Source: Laspinema palackyanum D2c (GTDB lineage Bacteria; Cyanobacteriota; Cyanobacteriia; Cyanobacteriales; Laspinemataceae). From it: a stretch of 64,000 bases of DNA. The first letter of the stretch is position 1, and the number at the start of each line of letters is the position of its first letter. The notes beneath the pieces are model-generated. The model was not told where the DNA came from, ran no database searches, and saw only the letters and a program-made list of their open reading frames with translations. The DNA lies in the NCBI RefSeq assembly GCF_025370875.1, contig NZ_JAMXFD010000002.1, positions 132,218 to 196,217 on the forward strand, in the 5' to 3' direction. This document shows, in pieces, positions 49,174 through 60,122 of the stretch. The position numbers and the translations under genes were made by a program.

Positions 49174-50106
49174 ATGAATGATCAAGTAAGAGGGAGAGGG
49201 GATAACCTGGGGTATGCTCAAAGTGAGGGCGAACTGACCGATCGATTGGATAACCTAAAAAGTCAACTCCTCAATTTTACAGTTCGCGATTCCGAAGGGC
49301 AACCCCTGGGCCAAGTCATGGATTTAACCGTAGAATCGGAGAACCAACTCAACTTAATTGTATCTCTGGTAGACGATCGCCCCGGTCGGTTGGTGAAAGT
49401 GAGTAGCGATTTGATTGAAAAAATAGAATATGCTACGAATACCGTTTTTGTCTTACTCACGAGACAACACTTTGCCGCCCTCCCGGAATATCAAACCCCG
49501 GTCTACAATGGCGAAATTGACCCCTCAGAATTACCCGGAGAGTGGGTAGAGTCTGTTCCCTCTCCCGGGAGTCCAGGGACGATCGCCATTGAGGCGCGAT
49601 CGCATCAAATCGACTCCCAGAGTTCCTTAGCGGACTTTAAGCAGACCCGCAAAGAAGTAATTGCCAGTAACATTCCCTTACACGAAGAACGATTAGTGGT
49701 GAATCGCCAGAAGCGGAAAGTCGGTGAGGTGGTTGTCCGGAAAGAAATTGAAACCCGGATGATTGAAATCCCTGTCCGTCGGGAAAAGTTAATTGTTGAG
49801 CAAGTCAGTCCCGAATATAAAAAACTCACCGAAATTATTTTAAGTGAGAGCGAAGGATATCGCATGGTATCCGATGAAGCGCCCGAAGTCACTTCTACCG
49901 CGTCGGTCCTCCCACAAGGGCAAGGAATGAACCGAGTCAGCGGAGAATTTCACTCCCCGGAAATTGCTGCCCGAATTTTAGAAGAAATTTCCAAGCGACA
50001 ACCGAACGGTTGTGCAAAAGTGCGGATTGAACTGGTGGTGGAAGAGGAACGGTTTCGCAATACCTATCAGTCTTGGTTTGATCGCTATTCCACGCCGCAA
50101 TCTTAA
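49174..50106 (+). CDS. PRC-barrel and DUF2382 protein, paralogue
   Basis: 310 residues. The PRC-barrel-like domain spans about 28-110 (LLNFTVRDSEGQPLGQVMDL, FVLLTRQHFAALPEYQ). DUF2382 lies at about 165-225 (LHEERLVVNRQKRKVGEVVV, PVRREKLIVEQVSPEY). The C-terminal 70 residues are unlike the first paralogue. Tandem arrangement indicates an old duplication with divergence; a hairpin pair separates the two, so they need not be co-transcribed. Role as for the family. Confidence 0.83.
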   Translation: MNDQVRGRGDNLGYAQSEGELTDRLDNLKSQLLNFTVRDSEGQPLGQVMDLTVESENQLNLIVSLVDDRPGRLVKVSSDLIEKIEYATNTVFVLLTRQHFAALPEYQTPVYNGEIDPSELPGEWVESVPSPGSPGTIAIEARSHQIDSQSSLADFKQTRKEVIASNIPLHEERLVVNRQKRKVGEVVVRKEIETRMIEIPVRREKLIVEQVSPEYKKLTEIILSESEGYRMVSDEAPEVTSTASVLPQGQGMNRVSGEFHSPEIAARILEEISKRQPNGCAKVRIELVVEEERFRNTYQSWFDRYSTPQS

Positions 50107-50190
50107 ATTTTGGGGAGTGACTGATACAGCTAAAGAACTGGCGGGGGGTTAAACCTCCGCCGTTTTTTTCGGCTGCCATCAGGGGCGGTA

Positions 50191-53001
50191 TCAACTCGCT
50201 TCGGTAGAATCCGCCATTTGTTCCCCTTCATGATGATAGGCGATGATGCGATCGCGACCGGCAGTTTTGGCTTGATAGAGCGCTTGATCCGCACAGCGAT
50301 ACAAGGTATCCACCGTTGTCCCATCTTCGGGATACTGAGCCACCCCCCCACTAAAGGTGAGGTATAGACGCTCCTCCCCAATCACCAAAGGTTCCGCATG
50401 GAGGACTTGGAGTAACTCACTTAGGCGTTTGGCCCCGGACTCCTTGTTCATGCCATACATTCCCACCACAAATTCTTCTCCGCCCCAACGAGCGACGATA
50501 TCCTCACTGCGAAAGGTGCGAAGTAAGAGCTTGCCAACTTGCCGGAGCACCGCATCTCCCATTGCATGACCGTGGAGATCGTTGACTTGCTTAAAGCGAT
50601 CGAGGTCTACCATCGCCAAACACATCGGTTGTCCATGCAGGTGGCACAGGTGCAGGAACTTGTCGAATTCGGTGATGGATTTGCGCCGGTTCGCCACCCC
50701 GGTCAGGGGGTCAGTTTCGGCCATGTTTCGCAGTAAGTGAATGCGTTCAAGACGGTTGAGGAGACGGGTGACCAGTTCCGGGCCGACAATGGGTTTACTA
50801 ATATAATCATCAGCACCGGCAGCAAACACTTGATGCACGATATCCGGACCTGTGTGAGCGGTCAAAAATAAGACCGGCAGACTGTTCCATCGCGGGTCAT
50901 TGCGAACGACTTGACAGAGTTCAATGCCGTTGAGATGGGGTAATTCAATGTCGAGAATCAGCAGATCCGGGGATGATACTTCTAGGGTTTCCCAGAAGAG
51001 ATCGGAGTCTGAGAGGGTGACCGTTTTCATGCCCCAAGGTTCGAGGAAATGTTTAACCAGGGAGAGGATTTGGGGGTCATCATCCACGACCATGATTTTA
51101 GCTTCCGTGGTCTGGACTCCCTGCAAAACCTGGAACACCGCTTCCATGATTTGAGCGGGTCTCACAGGTTTTTGTAAAAAAGCACGGCCTCCTAGTCGAG
51201 CGACTTCTAAGCGGTCTTCTACCCGACTTTGGTCTGTGACGACGAGAACGGGGAGGGGAGGGAACCCATTGGCGAGTTCCGAGAGTAAGGTGAGTCCTTC
51301 TTCTTTATTGTTGGGGTTGATGGTGAGGGTGTCTTCGGCCGATAAATCTAATAAGACGGCATCGGGACGGCGATCGGCGATCGCCGTTCTAGCGGAGGCG
51401 ATCGAGTCACTGTTGACCACCTTGATTCCCCACCCTTTGACCTCCACTCCAATCTGTTGGGACAGTTCTTGGTCACTCTCAATCATCAGGAGCACGGGCA
51501 AATCATTGAGGGGACTTGCCCCCCGGCGATCGCTCTCGATGGGCGCATGGTCAATCTGCGATCGCAGGGCCTGTACTAATGCCGTGAGATCCGTCGATTG
51601 GGTGGAATTCAGGGTGGGACTGTGCAACAACTCCTCCACTTGCCGCGCAATCACGGAACCTTGAGTCAACCCAAAGGTCCCTAAAGACCCCGCCAATTTG
51701 TGCGCCTCCTGTTTGGCCTTAGCGTGCAATTCTTGCGGCAGTTCGCCATCTTCCAGGGCCCGGGTTGCCTGCTCGATCGCCGTTACTCGGTCCGCAATCC
51801 GGTCTTTGAACCGTTCCCAGACTTTGCCAATGGCCGCGACAATGGTTGGATCCTGTTTCGCCGGGGTTTGGGGGTTTGATAAGTTCAGATTCAGGAGTTT
51901 AGCGACTTCCCGAGCGAGTCCCTCCCCATCCAAGGGGTGATAGAGAAAGGAAGTAACTCGTTCTAGGGTGTCCGACTGCTGTTGTGTGGTTGAGCTATTC
52001 CGGGGTTCTTTCGGTTTTTTCCCTTTGCCTGAGGGTGCTAAGAGGTAGCTTTCTACCCCTTTTACTCCACAGTAAATCACCGGAATGGGGGGGGCGGAAG
52101 GCACTTTGTTGCTGATCTGTTTGAGCAGTTCTGCCGGGGAGGGATGGCGCAACTGTTGATCTAAAATGACCAAGGACCATTGGCGATCGCTCAGTTCCGT
52201 TCGGGTATCTTCTCCCGTATGGGTCACCCGGACCACCGCATTTCCCAGGCGCTGTTGCAACCAAAACCCCAACTCGTCCGGGAACCCCGCCATCAGGATG
52301 CGAGGCGTTTGCACCAATTTCTCCTCACTCTGGGGTTTGAGTCGATACCCCAACCCATAGACCGTTTCGATCGCATCTGCCGGAGCACCGCTGGATTTAA
52401 GTTTTTGCCGCAACCCTTTGATATGGGCGCGAATGGTATCTTCCGAGGGGGGTTCATCAAAGGACCATAAATGATCCAGAATCGCACTGCGACTATAAAC
52501 CCGGGTGCTGTTTCTCATAAACAGTTCCAATAGGCGATATTCCGTCGGGGTCAAAGTGACGGGTTGGTTGTGATAGGTAACGTCACAGTTACTCGGATTA
52601 AGTTGTAAAGGTCCCCACTCTAACACCGGGGGTAAAGGCGCGGTTCCCCGGCGTAATAAGGCCCGAATTCGGGCGGTGAGTTCGGGTAAATCAAAGGGTT
52701 TGACGAGATAATCATCCGCCCCGGCATCGAGGCCTTTAACTTTATCTTCTGTGCTGTCTTTCGCCGTCAGCAATAGGATGGGCATTTGATAGCCTAAGCT
52801 GCGTAACTTCCGGCATAAACTAATTCCATCTAGTTTCGGTAGCATGACATCCAGCAACAGCAGGTCATAGTCACAGGCTTCGGCTAATTCTAAGCCTAGT
52901 AAGCCATCCGTCGCTACATCTACAACATGGTTTTGGTGTTTTAATGTAGTTACAAGTGCTTGGGCGATGGGTTCGTCATCCTCCACCAGTAAAATTCTCA
53001 T
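50191..53001 (-). CDS. multi-output response regulator: REC-wHTH-REC-like-HPt-REC-REC-GGDEF
   Basis: 936 residues. REC1 at 1-120 (phosphoacceptor in DLLLLDVMLPKLDG). An OmpR-type winged helix at about 128-225 (LTPTEYRLLELFMRNSTRVYSR, TVYGLGYRL). A degenerate REC-like segment at 235-375. HPt at about 385-485 with the histidine in AHKLAGSLGTFG. REC2 (about 505-635, DAVLLDLSAEDTL). REC3 (about 645-765, DLLILDIELPHLNG). GGDEF at 775-925 with active GGEEF (840-844) and an RxxD five residues before it, the c-di-GMP inhibition site. It combines DNA binding, phosphotransfer and c-di-GMP synthesis in one chain. No kinase gene is adjacent, so the partner is elsewhere. Confidence 0.9.
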   Translation of the reverse strand: MRILLVEDDEPIAQALVTTLKHQNHVVDVATDGLLGLELAEACDYDLLLLDVMLPKLDGISLCRKLRSLGYQMPILLLTAKDSTEDKVKGLDAGADDYLVKPFDLPELTARIRALLRRGTAPLPPVLEWGPLQLNPSNCDVTYHNQPVTLTPTEYRLLELFMRNSTRVYSRSAILDHLWSFDEPPSEDTIRAHIKGLRQKLKSSGAPADAIETVYGLGYRLKPQSEEKLVQTPRILMAGFPDELGFWLQQRLGNAVVRVTHTGEDTRTELSDRQWSLVILDQQLRHPSPAELLKQISNKVPSAPPIPVIYCGVKGVESYLLAPSGKGKKPKEPRNSSTTQQQSDTLERVTSFLYHPLDGEGLAREVAKLLNLNLSNPQTPAKQDPTIVAAIGKVWERFKDRIADRVTAIEQATRALEDGELPQELHAKAKQEAHKLAGSLGTFGLTQGSVIARQVEELLHSPTLNSTQSTDLTALVQALRSQIDHAPIESDRRGASPLNDLPVLLMIESDQELSQQIGVEVKGWGIKVVNSDSIASARTAIADRRPDAVLLDLSAEDTLTINPNNKEEGLTLLSELANGFPPLPVLVVTDQSRVEDRLEVARLGGRAFLQKPVRPAQIMEAVFQVLQGVQTTEAKIMVVDDDPQILSLVKHFLEPWGMKTVTLSDSDLFWETLEVSSPDLLILDIELPHLNGIELCQVVRNDPRWNSLPVLFLTAHTGPDIVHQVFAAGADDYISKPIVGPELVTRLLNRLERIHLLRNMAETDPLTGVANRRKSITEFDKFLHLCHLHGQPMCLAMVDLDRFKQVNDLHGHAMGDAVLRQVGKLLLRTFRSEDIVARWGGEEFVVGMYGMNKESGAKRLSELLQVLHAEPLVIGEERLYLTFSGGVAQYPEDGTTVDTLYRCADQALYQAKTAGRDRIIAYHHEGEQMADSTEAS

Positions 53002-54244
53002 AGCAGTTTATTGTAAGGGTATGAATGGGACTCATGATGAGTCAGCTAACTAATAAAGCATCTATCTATTGTTAATCTAGGGGTTCCTTCCGGCAATTTT
53101 AAGTAAAAATTTGCGTTCAATCACCCCACTTCCCAAAGAGGTCTCAGAATAAAATATCTTGACTGTTCGAGCTTCGCTCAAACGGGATCGCACCGTTAAG
53201 TTGAGAGCTTACTATTCTCCCAGACGGTTCAAGCCTGGGGCTATTCTCAAGATTTACCTGAGAGTGTCTACTCCATTCCCGTCAGTCCTCCAGAAAGATA
53301 GCCTATGCTTCAATTGTAAACTAAATTCGCATAGTTTTAGTCAATTAACGGGATAAAATCTATCTAAAGTATCAGTAGAGTTTTGACCCGCCAAAAGATG
53401 AAAGCACCAATTTCAAGAGTAATTACGGAGAGATTTTAAGGAATTACTAAGGGCAAATTTGCCCTTAGTAATCCCTCCGCCTGGGGTTATTCCTGATGAT
53501 CCGAGGGCACTTGCCCCCTTTCTTTGCCCGGTTGACTTCAACCCTTGAGATGAACTGACTCCGTATTAATGAGGACTCTTCATAATTATTAACACTGACT
53601 CTAGTCTTTCAAGGGTTGACTTTCAATTCAAAATAGAGAATGAGTCAAATGAGCCACATTTAGACTAAATCGGTAAATCCAGCAGCGGTGACCCAGGCAG
53701 ACATTATTTCCTTAATTGAAAGGTGCTCTGTGGGATTTTATGGGGAAACAATCCAGGGGTTGCCGTTAAAATTTTTAACAACCTTCACCCCAGAACTGAG
53801 GGGGAAACCAGCCTCGATGGATAGTGCGATAAGAGTTTATATTCTATCCTATCAGATCACCAGGAAGCTACTCAGACGGGTCCGGGCATCTTTTCCAGCA
53901 TTCCCGTCAACTTGATGAGGCAACATTTCGAGTCATCTCACCTTTAGCCCAGGCTGGATCCCCTCCATCCCCGGCAGCCGGGGTGGTCCGGGTCGGGGGG
54001 TCCTGAGTTGGAGGGGGGATAATTAAACCGAAGTTGAGACATCCAGGTTGAGTGGGATCCGGTGGAGTGTCTGGATCCGCCTCGATGGATCCCACGAGGC
54101 GATCGCCACTCTGTCCAGAGAGAGTAGACATTTTCGGGCCAGACTGAATTCCCCGGCCCACACAGAAAAACGTTATAATATCGCCGTTGACACCCGAGAA
54201 CGTTGAAATCATCTGCTCATCAATATAATACCCCTCCAACTCCT
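53002..54244. other. 1.24-kb region without a convincing gene
   Basis: It contains the response-regulator promoter, a short family-F-like GTTCAAGCCTGGGGCTATTC segment near 53228, a perfect 30-bp palindrome at 53443-53472, and two weak frames (53688-53915 plus, 53907-54239 minus) lacking ribosome-binding sites and family resemblance. Probably decayed DNA. Confidence 0.4.
53443..53472. repeat. perfect 30-bp palindrome
   Basis: ATTACTAAGGGCAAA directly abuts its own reverse complement, with no loop. It is unlike all the repeat families in the window. It lies 440 bp upstream of the response-regulator start; it could be an operator, an RNA hairpin or a recombination remnant. Confidence 0.7.
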
Positions 54245-54727
54245 ATGATTTTGAACGTTTATGTCATCACTCCCTCAAAAACAGTCTGGAATGCTCCCAG
54301 TTCCGAGGTGATTTTGCCCACAAGTACGGGTCAAGTCGGCATTTTATGTGGTCATGTGGCAATGGTTACTTTTATTAAAGTCGGAGTCATGAAAATCCGC
54401 TACCAAAAGACTTGGATTCCGATTTTTGTGAAGGCAGGATTTGCCGAAATTGAAGGGGATATTGTGACCGTTTTAGTCAATGATGCCGAACGAGGCGATC
54501 GCATTGACCCCGAAATAGCTCATGCCGAGTTAAAAAAAGCCGAGGAACAGTTAACTCAGGCCACAAATTCCCTAGAAAAAATCCGCGCCCAACTCTTTCT
54601 TAAACAAGCTCGCGCCCGGGATACTGCCGCCCGAGAGTTCCCTCATTCATTACAACTAGAACTCCCGGATCCGATTGCTTCAAAAAAGGCAGCAGTTTCC
54701 GCTTTGACGATGGTTGAAAAGTTATAA
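54245..54727 (+). CDS. orphan ATP synthase epsilon-subunit-like protein
   Basis: 160 residues from the ATG at 54245; the frame opens at 54203, but homology begins at MILNVYVITPSKTVW. The N-terminal beta-barrel (SSEVILPTSTGQVGILCGHV, AGFAEIEGDIVTVLVNDAERGD) and C-terminal two-helix part match AtpC. It differs from canonical cyanobacterial epsilon in the GILCGHVAMVTFIKVGVMKIR loop and carries about 20 extra C-terminal residues. No atpB or other ATP-synthase gene is adjacent, whereas cyanobacterial atpC normally follows atpB. I think it is a divergent second copy; whether it enters an F1 complex is unknown. Confidence 0.7.
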   Translation: MILNVYVITPSKTVWNAPSSEVILPTSTGQVGILCGHVAMVTFIKVGVMKIRYQKTWIPIFVKAGFAEIEGDIVTVLVNDAERGDRIDPEIAHAELKKAEEQLTQATNSLEKIRAQLFLKQARARDTAAREFPHSLQLELPDPIASKKAAVSALTMVEKL

Positions 54728-54980
54728 AGGCTTTCCAAAATACAGGTCTTCCAGACCTGTAGAAGCCCACAGCCTGACAAGTATTGTCCTCCTGGACTAT
54801 CAGGATAGATTCAGTAAGTGGAGTTGATAATTATAGCAATATTCTATCACAACTCACTTCAAATGGTAAATGTCAATTTCAAAGGGCATTTAACCCCACT
54901 CAATTGAGTTGGGGAGTCTATGTATCCCGACGCTAAGTCAAAGATTATAGCGCGGGACTTATGACTCCCCAAACCCCACA
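54728..54980. other. intergenic, short palindromes
   Basis: A CAGGTCTTCCAGACCTG hairpin follows the epsilon-like gene at about 54746-54762 and is a weak terminator candidate. The rest shows nothing recognisable. Confidence 0.4.
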
Positions 54981-55322
54981 TCAGTTAAAAAAATTACGGA
55001 AAGCATACACCCCGTGAGGTGATTTGATGAAGCAAGATCCCGGGAGGCCCCCAGGGTAGTGGCGTTCAAAGTCCTGGGGATCAGCGTATTCCCCGGCATA
55101 GGAGTTTTCAAAAGAGTTCAGCGCTCCCTTAGAGTCTTCAAAAAGTGCAAGGTAGGCGCAGAAGGGTTCACCCCATTGGCGGATCGCTTCTTCTACTGGG
55201 AATTGAATAGGGCCCTTTTCGGTCTCCTGAGATCCAATCCCTGTCCCTAAATTCCTCTTCAAACGGGCGAGTGGCCCTCCAAAACTGAACCTCAGTCGCT
55301 TAAGAAACGCTATATTGTCCAT
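54981..55322 (-). CDS. ArdA-like (antirestriction) small protein
   Basis: 113 residues. The pattern GEPFCAYLALFEDSKGALNS, then FENSYAGEYADPQDFERHYP, closely follows the ArdA motif order (GE-F-AY, FE-xx-Y-x-GEY-xxx-DF), which in ArdA lies in a central/C-terminal domain. The N-terminal 45 residues are basic and not ArdA-like, and the protein lacks the rest of the acidic DNA-mimic body, so it may be a single-domain relative or remnant. Upstream AGGAC precedes the ATG. Family call by motif only. Confidence 0.45.
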   Translation of the reverse strand: MDNIAFLKRLRFSFGGPLARLKRNLGTGIGSQETEKGPIQFPVEEAIRQWGEPFCAYLALFEDSKGALNSFENSYAGEYADPQDFERHYPGGLPGSCFIKSPHGVYAFRNFFN

Positions 55323-55592
55323 TTTTTTTGTCCTAAATTTATTTGATTTTGTCCATAAGGGCGTTATTTCGATTTCGTCAGCCCTGCAGAAAAACTCTAG
55401 TCCCGAGTCAGTAACTCAGTCACAAACATTAATACCTCACTGGCAAGGCTGGAGGATGTTACCCAGGCAACAATGGTTATGGACGGGTCTAGGGGCCAAC
55501 TAAGGGGATTGCAAAATGTAAATCATATAAACTTTCGTAGTGACTCCTTGATTGAGTCATCTCTAAAGAAACCCCTGAAGGGGGGACGTTGA

Positions 55593-55931
55593 ACGTTTTG
55601 CGGGTTATTTGCGGTTGGAATACCACTGTGGCGGCTTCGGCAGTACAGGAAAGAACAGAACCAGGGCGAAAGTGCGGCTGTGGTACAGATTCTGCGCGAG
55701 TTTTTTGAGGGTTCCCAGAAAAATCCCGAACTCGAATCGCTCAAATCCGAACGGGTCCAGTTGCAGCAGGGGATGGCTGTGGTGGAGGCGGTGTTGAGTT
55801 CGGGAGGTGGCGGCACAGGGCGCAACTCCATGCCGGTGATGAGCCAATCTATCAAGCCGAAAGCGTTGACCACTTTGGAATTGACGGAACGATTGAAGGT
55901 GAAGCCCGGTGCGGGCTATGCTGAAAATTAG
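55593..55931 (+). pseudogene. C-terminal remnant of an unidentified gene behind a repeat
   Basis: The frame is open from 55593 to the stop at 55931 without a plausible start before GTG 55680. It reads as real protein: a hydrophobic stretch (FAVGIPLW), a charged helix (RQYRKEQNQGESAAVVQILR), NPELESLKSERVQLQQGM, then a glycine-rich tail. Immediately upstream is a degenerate family-B segment (CCTGAAGGGGGGACGTTGAAC, in the sequence at about 55574-55594), so a repeat seems to have replaced the 5' part. Confidence 0.4.
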
Positions 55932-55955
55932 GGCTTTTAAAAACCTGATGGGGTA

Positions 55956-56966
55956 TCATCCAGATTTTTGCGAGAATTGGCCCGGTTTTCTAGGGGAATG
56001 AGGGCGTTTTCCCAAGGCGATCGCCACTGACCCAGTGACCACTAACATGGCACCAATTACCGCTAAAACCGTTAACTGTTCCGGGGCGATCGGCAGGGGA
56101 ATTCCCAGAGAAATTACCCAGACGGAAACCAAGGTCACAATGGGAGTGGTTGCCATGACGGCACTGAGTTTAGAGGCATCCCAATGGGCTAAAGATTCGG
56201 CAAAAGCGCCGTAAGCTACGACGGTATTTAACCCACAAAAAATCAACATTCCCCACTCTAACGGAGTCAGGCTTAATAGGTTGCTGGGGCTAGAAAAAGG
56301 CAGGAATAATAAGGCGCAGATTCCATATAACAACAGCATGATATTAGAAGAGGGCAACTGTTGTAAGAGTTGTTTTTGGGCTAGGGCATAAACCGCCCAA
56401 GCTGCTGCGGCAATCACCAGAATGATATTGCCGATTAAATAAGTGCGAGGGGAGGCTAGGACCGTTTGTAATTGTTCATGAAAGAAGACTACAAAACCGA
56501 GGGTTAAAATGCCCAATCCGGCCCATTGGCGCAGGGTATAGCGTTCTTTGAAAATGGTGATCGCCCCTAATCCCATTAACACCGGCGCTAACTGAATAAA
56601 CACTTGAGCATTGGCGGGAGAAGTTTGGGCCAATCCTTGTAAGTAGAGGGCATAATTAGCCGATAAAAAGCCCGTGGCGACTGCCAGTAATTTCCAGGAA
56701 GTTCTTCGCAGTTTTTCTAGGGAAGGAAGTTGCTGGCGCAGCCCTAAAACGCAGAATAATATCCCAAATGACAAGGAAAACCGAAACCAAGTCACGGTGT
56801 AAATATCAAGGGCCTGAAGGGTTATTTTAAGGGTGATCGGTAGCACTCCCCATAAGATAACCGTCACCAGGGACAGACCCAACCCCAACCGCCAACGCCC
56901 AGAACTCTCATGGAGTTTCATCGGTTGTTTAGTCGGCACAGGAGTGGGTTGATTTTCTAAACTCAT
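55956..56966 (-). CDS. DMT superfamily transporter (EamA domains)
   Basis: 336 residues with ten predicted membrane helices in two EamA repeats (about 25-165 and 180-320). Typical features are WFRFSLSFGILF, the ANYALYLQGLAQTSPANAQVF segment, and the second-repeat ALAQKQLL and TPLEWGMLIFCGLNTVVAYGAF. It is probably an exporter of small metabolites; the cargo cannot be deduced. Single gene. Confidence 0.9.
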   Translation of the reverse strand: MSLENQPTPVPTKQPMKLHESSGRWRLGLGLSLVTVILWGVLPITLKITLQALDIYTVTWFRFSLSFGILFCVLGLRQQLPSLEKLRRTSWKLLAVATGFLSANYALYLQGLAQTSPANAQVFIQLAPVLMGLGAITIFKERYTLRQWAGLGILTLGFVVFFHEQLQTVLASPRTYLIGNIILVIAAAAWAVYALAQKQLLQQLPSSNIMLLLYGICALLFLPFSSPSNLLSLTPLEWGMLIFCGLNTVVAYGAFAESLAHWDASKLSAVMATTPIVTLVSVWVISLGIPLPIAPEQLTVLAVIGAMLVVTGSVAIALGKRPHSPRKPGQFSQKSG

Positions 56967-57081
56967 TACGTTGATTTAAACAGGGTAAAAAGATGTCACT
57001 CTTCTATTATGCCACATTTTCCCTAATACTAAATCCCATAGTGATAGGTTTGCAAAAACCTTCAGGATTCCTAAAGTAATG

Positions 57082-57131
57082 GTAGGGTGGGCAATGCCCA
57101 CCTTAAAGTAGGTGGGCATTGCCCACCCTAC
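57082..57131. repeat. family-C double palindrome behind ligA
   Basis: GTAGGGTGGGCA/TGCCCACCCTAC outer arms with inner GGTGGGCA pairs. It starts 6 bp beyond the ligA stop codon, so it probably acts as the ligA terminator. Confidence 0.8.
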
Positions 57132-57136
57132 TACTA

Positions 57137-59360
<2,224 letters not shown>

Positions 59361-59367
59361 TAAGAAA

Positions 59368-59429
59368 GAGAACGACTGAAGTCGTTACTACGAACATGGA
59401 TAATAACGACTGAAGTCGTTACTACGAAC
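59368..59429. repeat. two family-B hairpins, one supplying the ABC ATPase stop codon
   Basis: AACGACTGAAGTCGTTACTACGAAC occurs twice (about 59371-59395 and 59405-59429; 25-bp unit). The second copy contains the TAG stop (59422-59424) and the last serine codon of the minus-strand ABC ATPase. Confidence 0.85.
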
Positions 59430-60120
59430 CATTGGTTTTTGGGGTTAGATGTCCATCTTCCATTTTAAGGATGCGATCGGCATAGTGTTCGATGCGGGGG
59501 TCGTGGGTGACGACTGCCACCGCTTTTTGATGGGTTTTGGCAACGTTGCTTAATAGCTGGATCACCGATTGTCCCGTTTGATAGTCTAGGCTGCCGGTGG
59601 GTTCGTCGGCTAAGAGTAGCGGGGGGTCATTGGCGAGGGCACGGGCGATCGCAACCCGTTGTTTTTCCCCGCCACTTAAGGCGGGGGGAAAGAAATTGGC
59701 GCGATGGTCGATGTTTAACTCCTCTAATAAAAATTTAGCCCGTTGATGGGCGGATATTCCCGATTTCCCGGCTAAATTTAAAATCAGTTTGACATTTTCT
59801 AGGACGGTTAGAAAATTGAGGAGGCGGAAGGTTTGAAAGATAAATCCAATGTTTTTTAATCTAAAGTCTGTAAGTTCGGTTTGCTTCAAACAAGTGACTT
59901 CGCAATCCAGAATTTTTATCGTGCCTTCTGTGGGTTTTCCCATACAGCCTAACAAGGAGAGGAGAGTGGTTTTGCCACTGCCATTGGGTCCGCTAATCAT
60001 GACAAGTTCCCCGGCTTTTAAGTCTAGGCTAACATTGTCAACCGCTTGCACTAGATTCAGATTTTTTTGTCCATACATTTTGTACAGATGTTCGGCTTTT
60101 AAGATAGAATAATTAGGCAT
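59422..60120 (-). CDS. ABC transporter ATP-binding protein (LolD/MacB/DevA type)
   Basis: 232 residues. Walker A is [12 protein letters not shown] (about 43-54), Q-loop in [10 protein letters not shown], signature [16 protein letters not shown] and Walker [13 protein letters not shown]. This belongs to the LolD/MacB-like group that partners FtsX-type permeases for lipid, peptide or lipoprotein export. It lies 2 bp after the permease stop, so they form one operon. The final two codons come from a family-B repeat. Confidence 0.93.
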   Translation of the reverse strand: MPNYSILKAEHLYKMYGQKNLNLVQAVDNVSLDLKAGELVMISGPNGSGKTTLLSLLGCMGKPTEGTIKILDCEVTCLKQTELTDFRLKNIGFIFQTFRLLNFLTVLENVKLILNLAGKSGISAHQRAKFLLEELNIDHRANFFPPALSGGEKQRVAIARALANDPPLLLADEPTGSLDYQTGQSVIQLLSNVAKTHQKAVAVVTHDPRIEHYADRILKMEDGHLTPKTNGS

Positions 60121-60122
60121 AA

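Noticed and set aside
53688-54239. Frames of 75 codons (plus) and 110 codons (minus) ahead of the epsilon-like gene
   Set aside because: No Shine-Dalgarno, proline/aspartate-rich filler composition, and the minus-strand one runs from the epsilon gene's leader.
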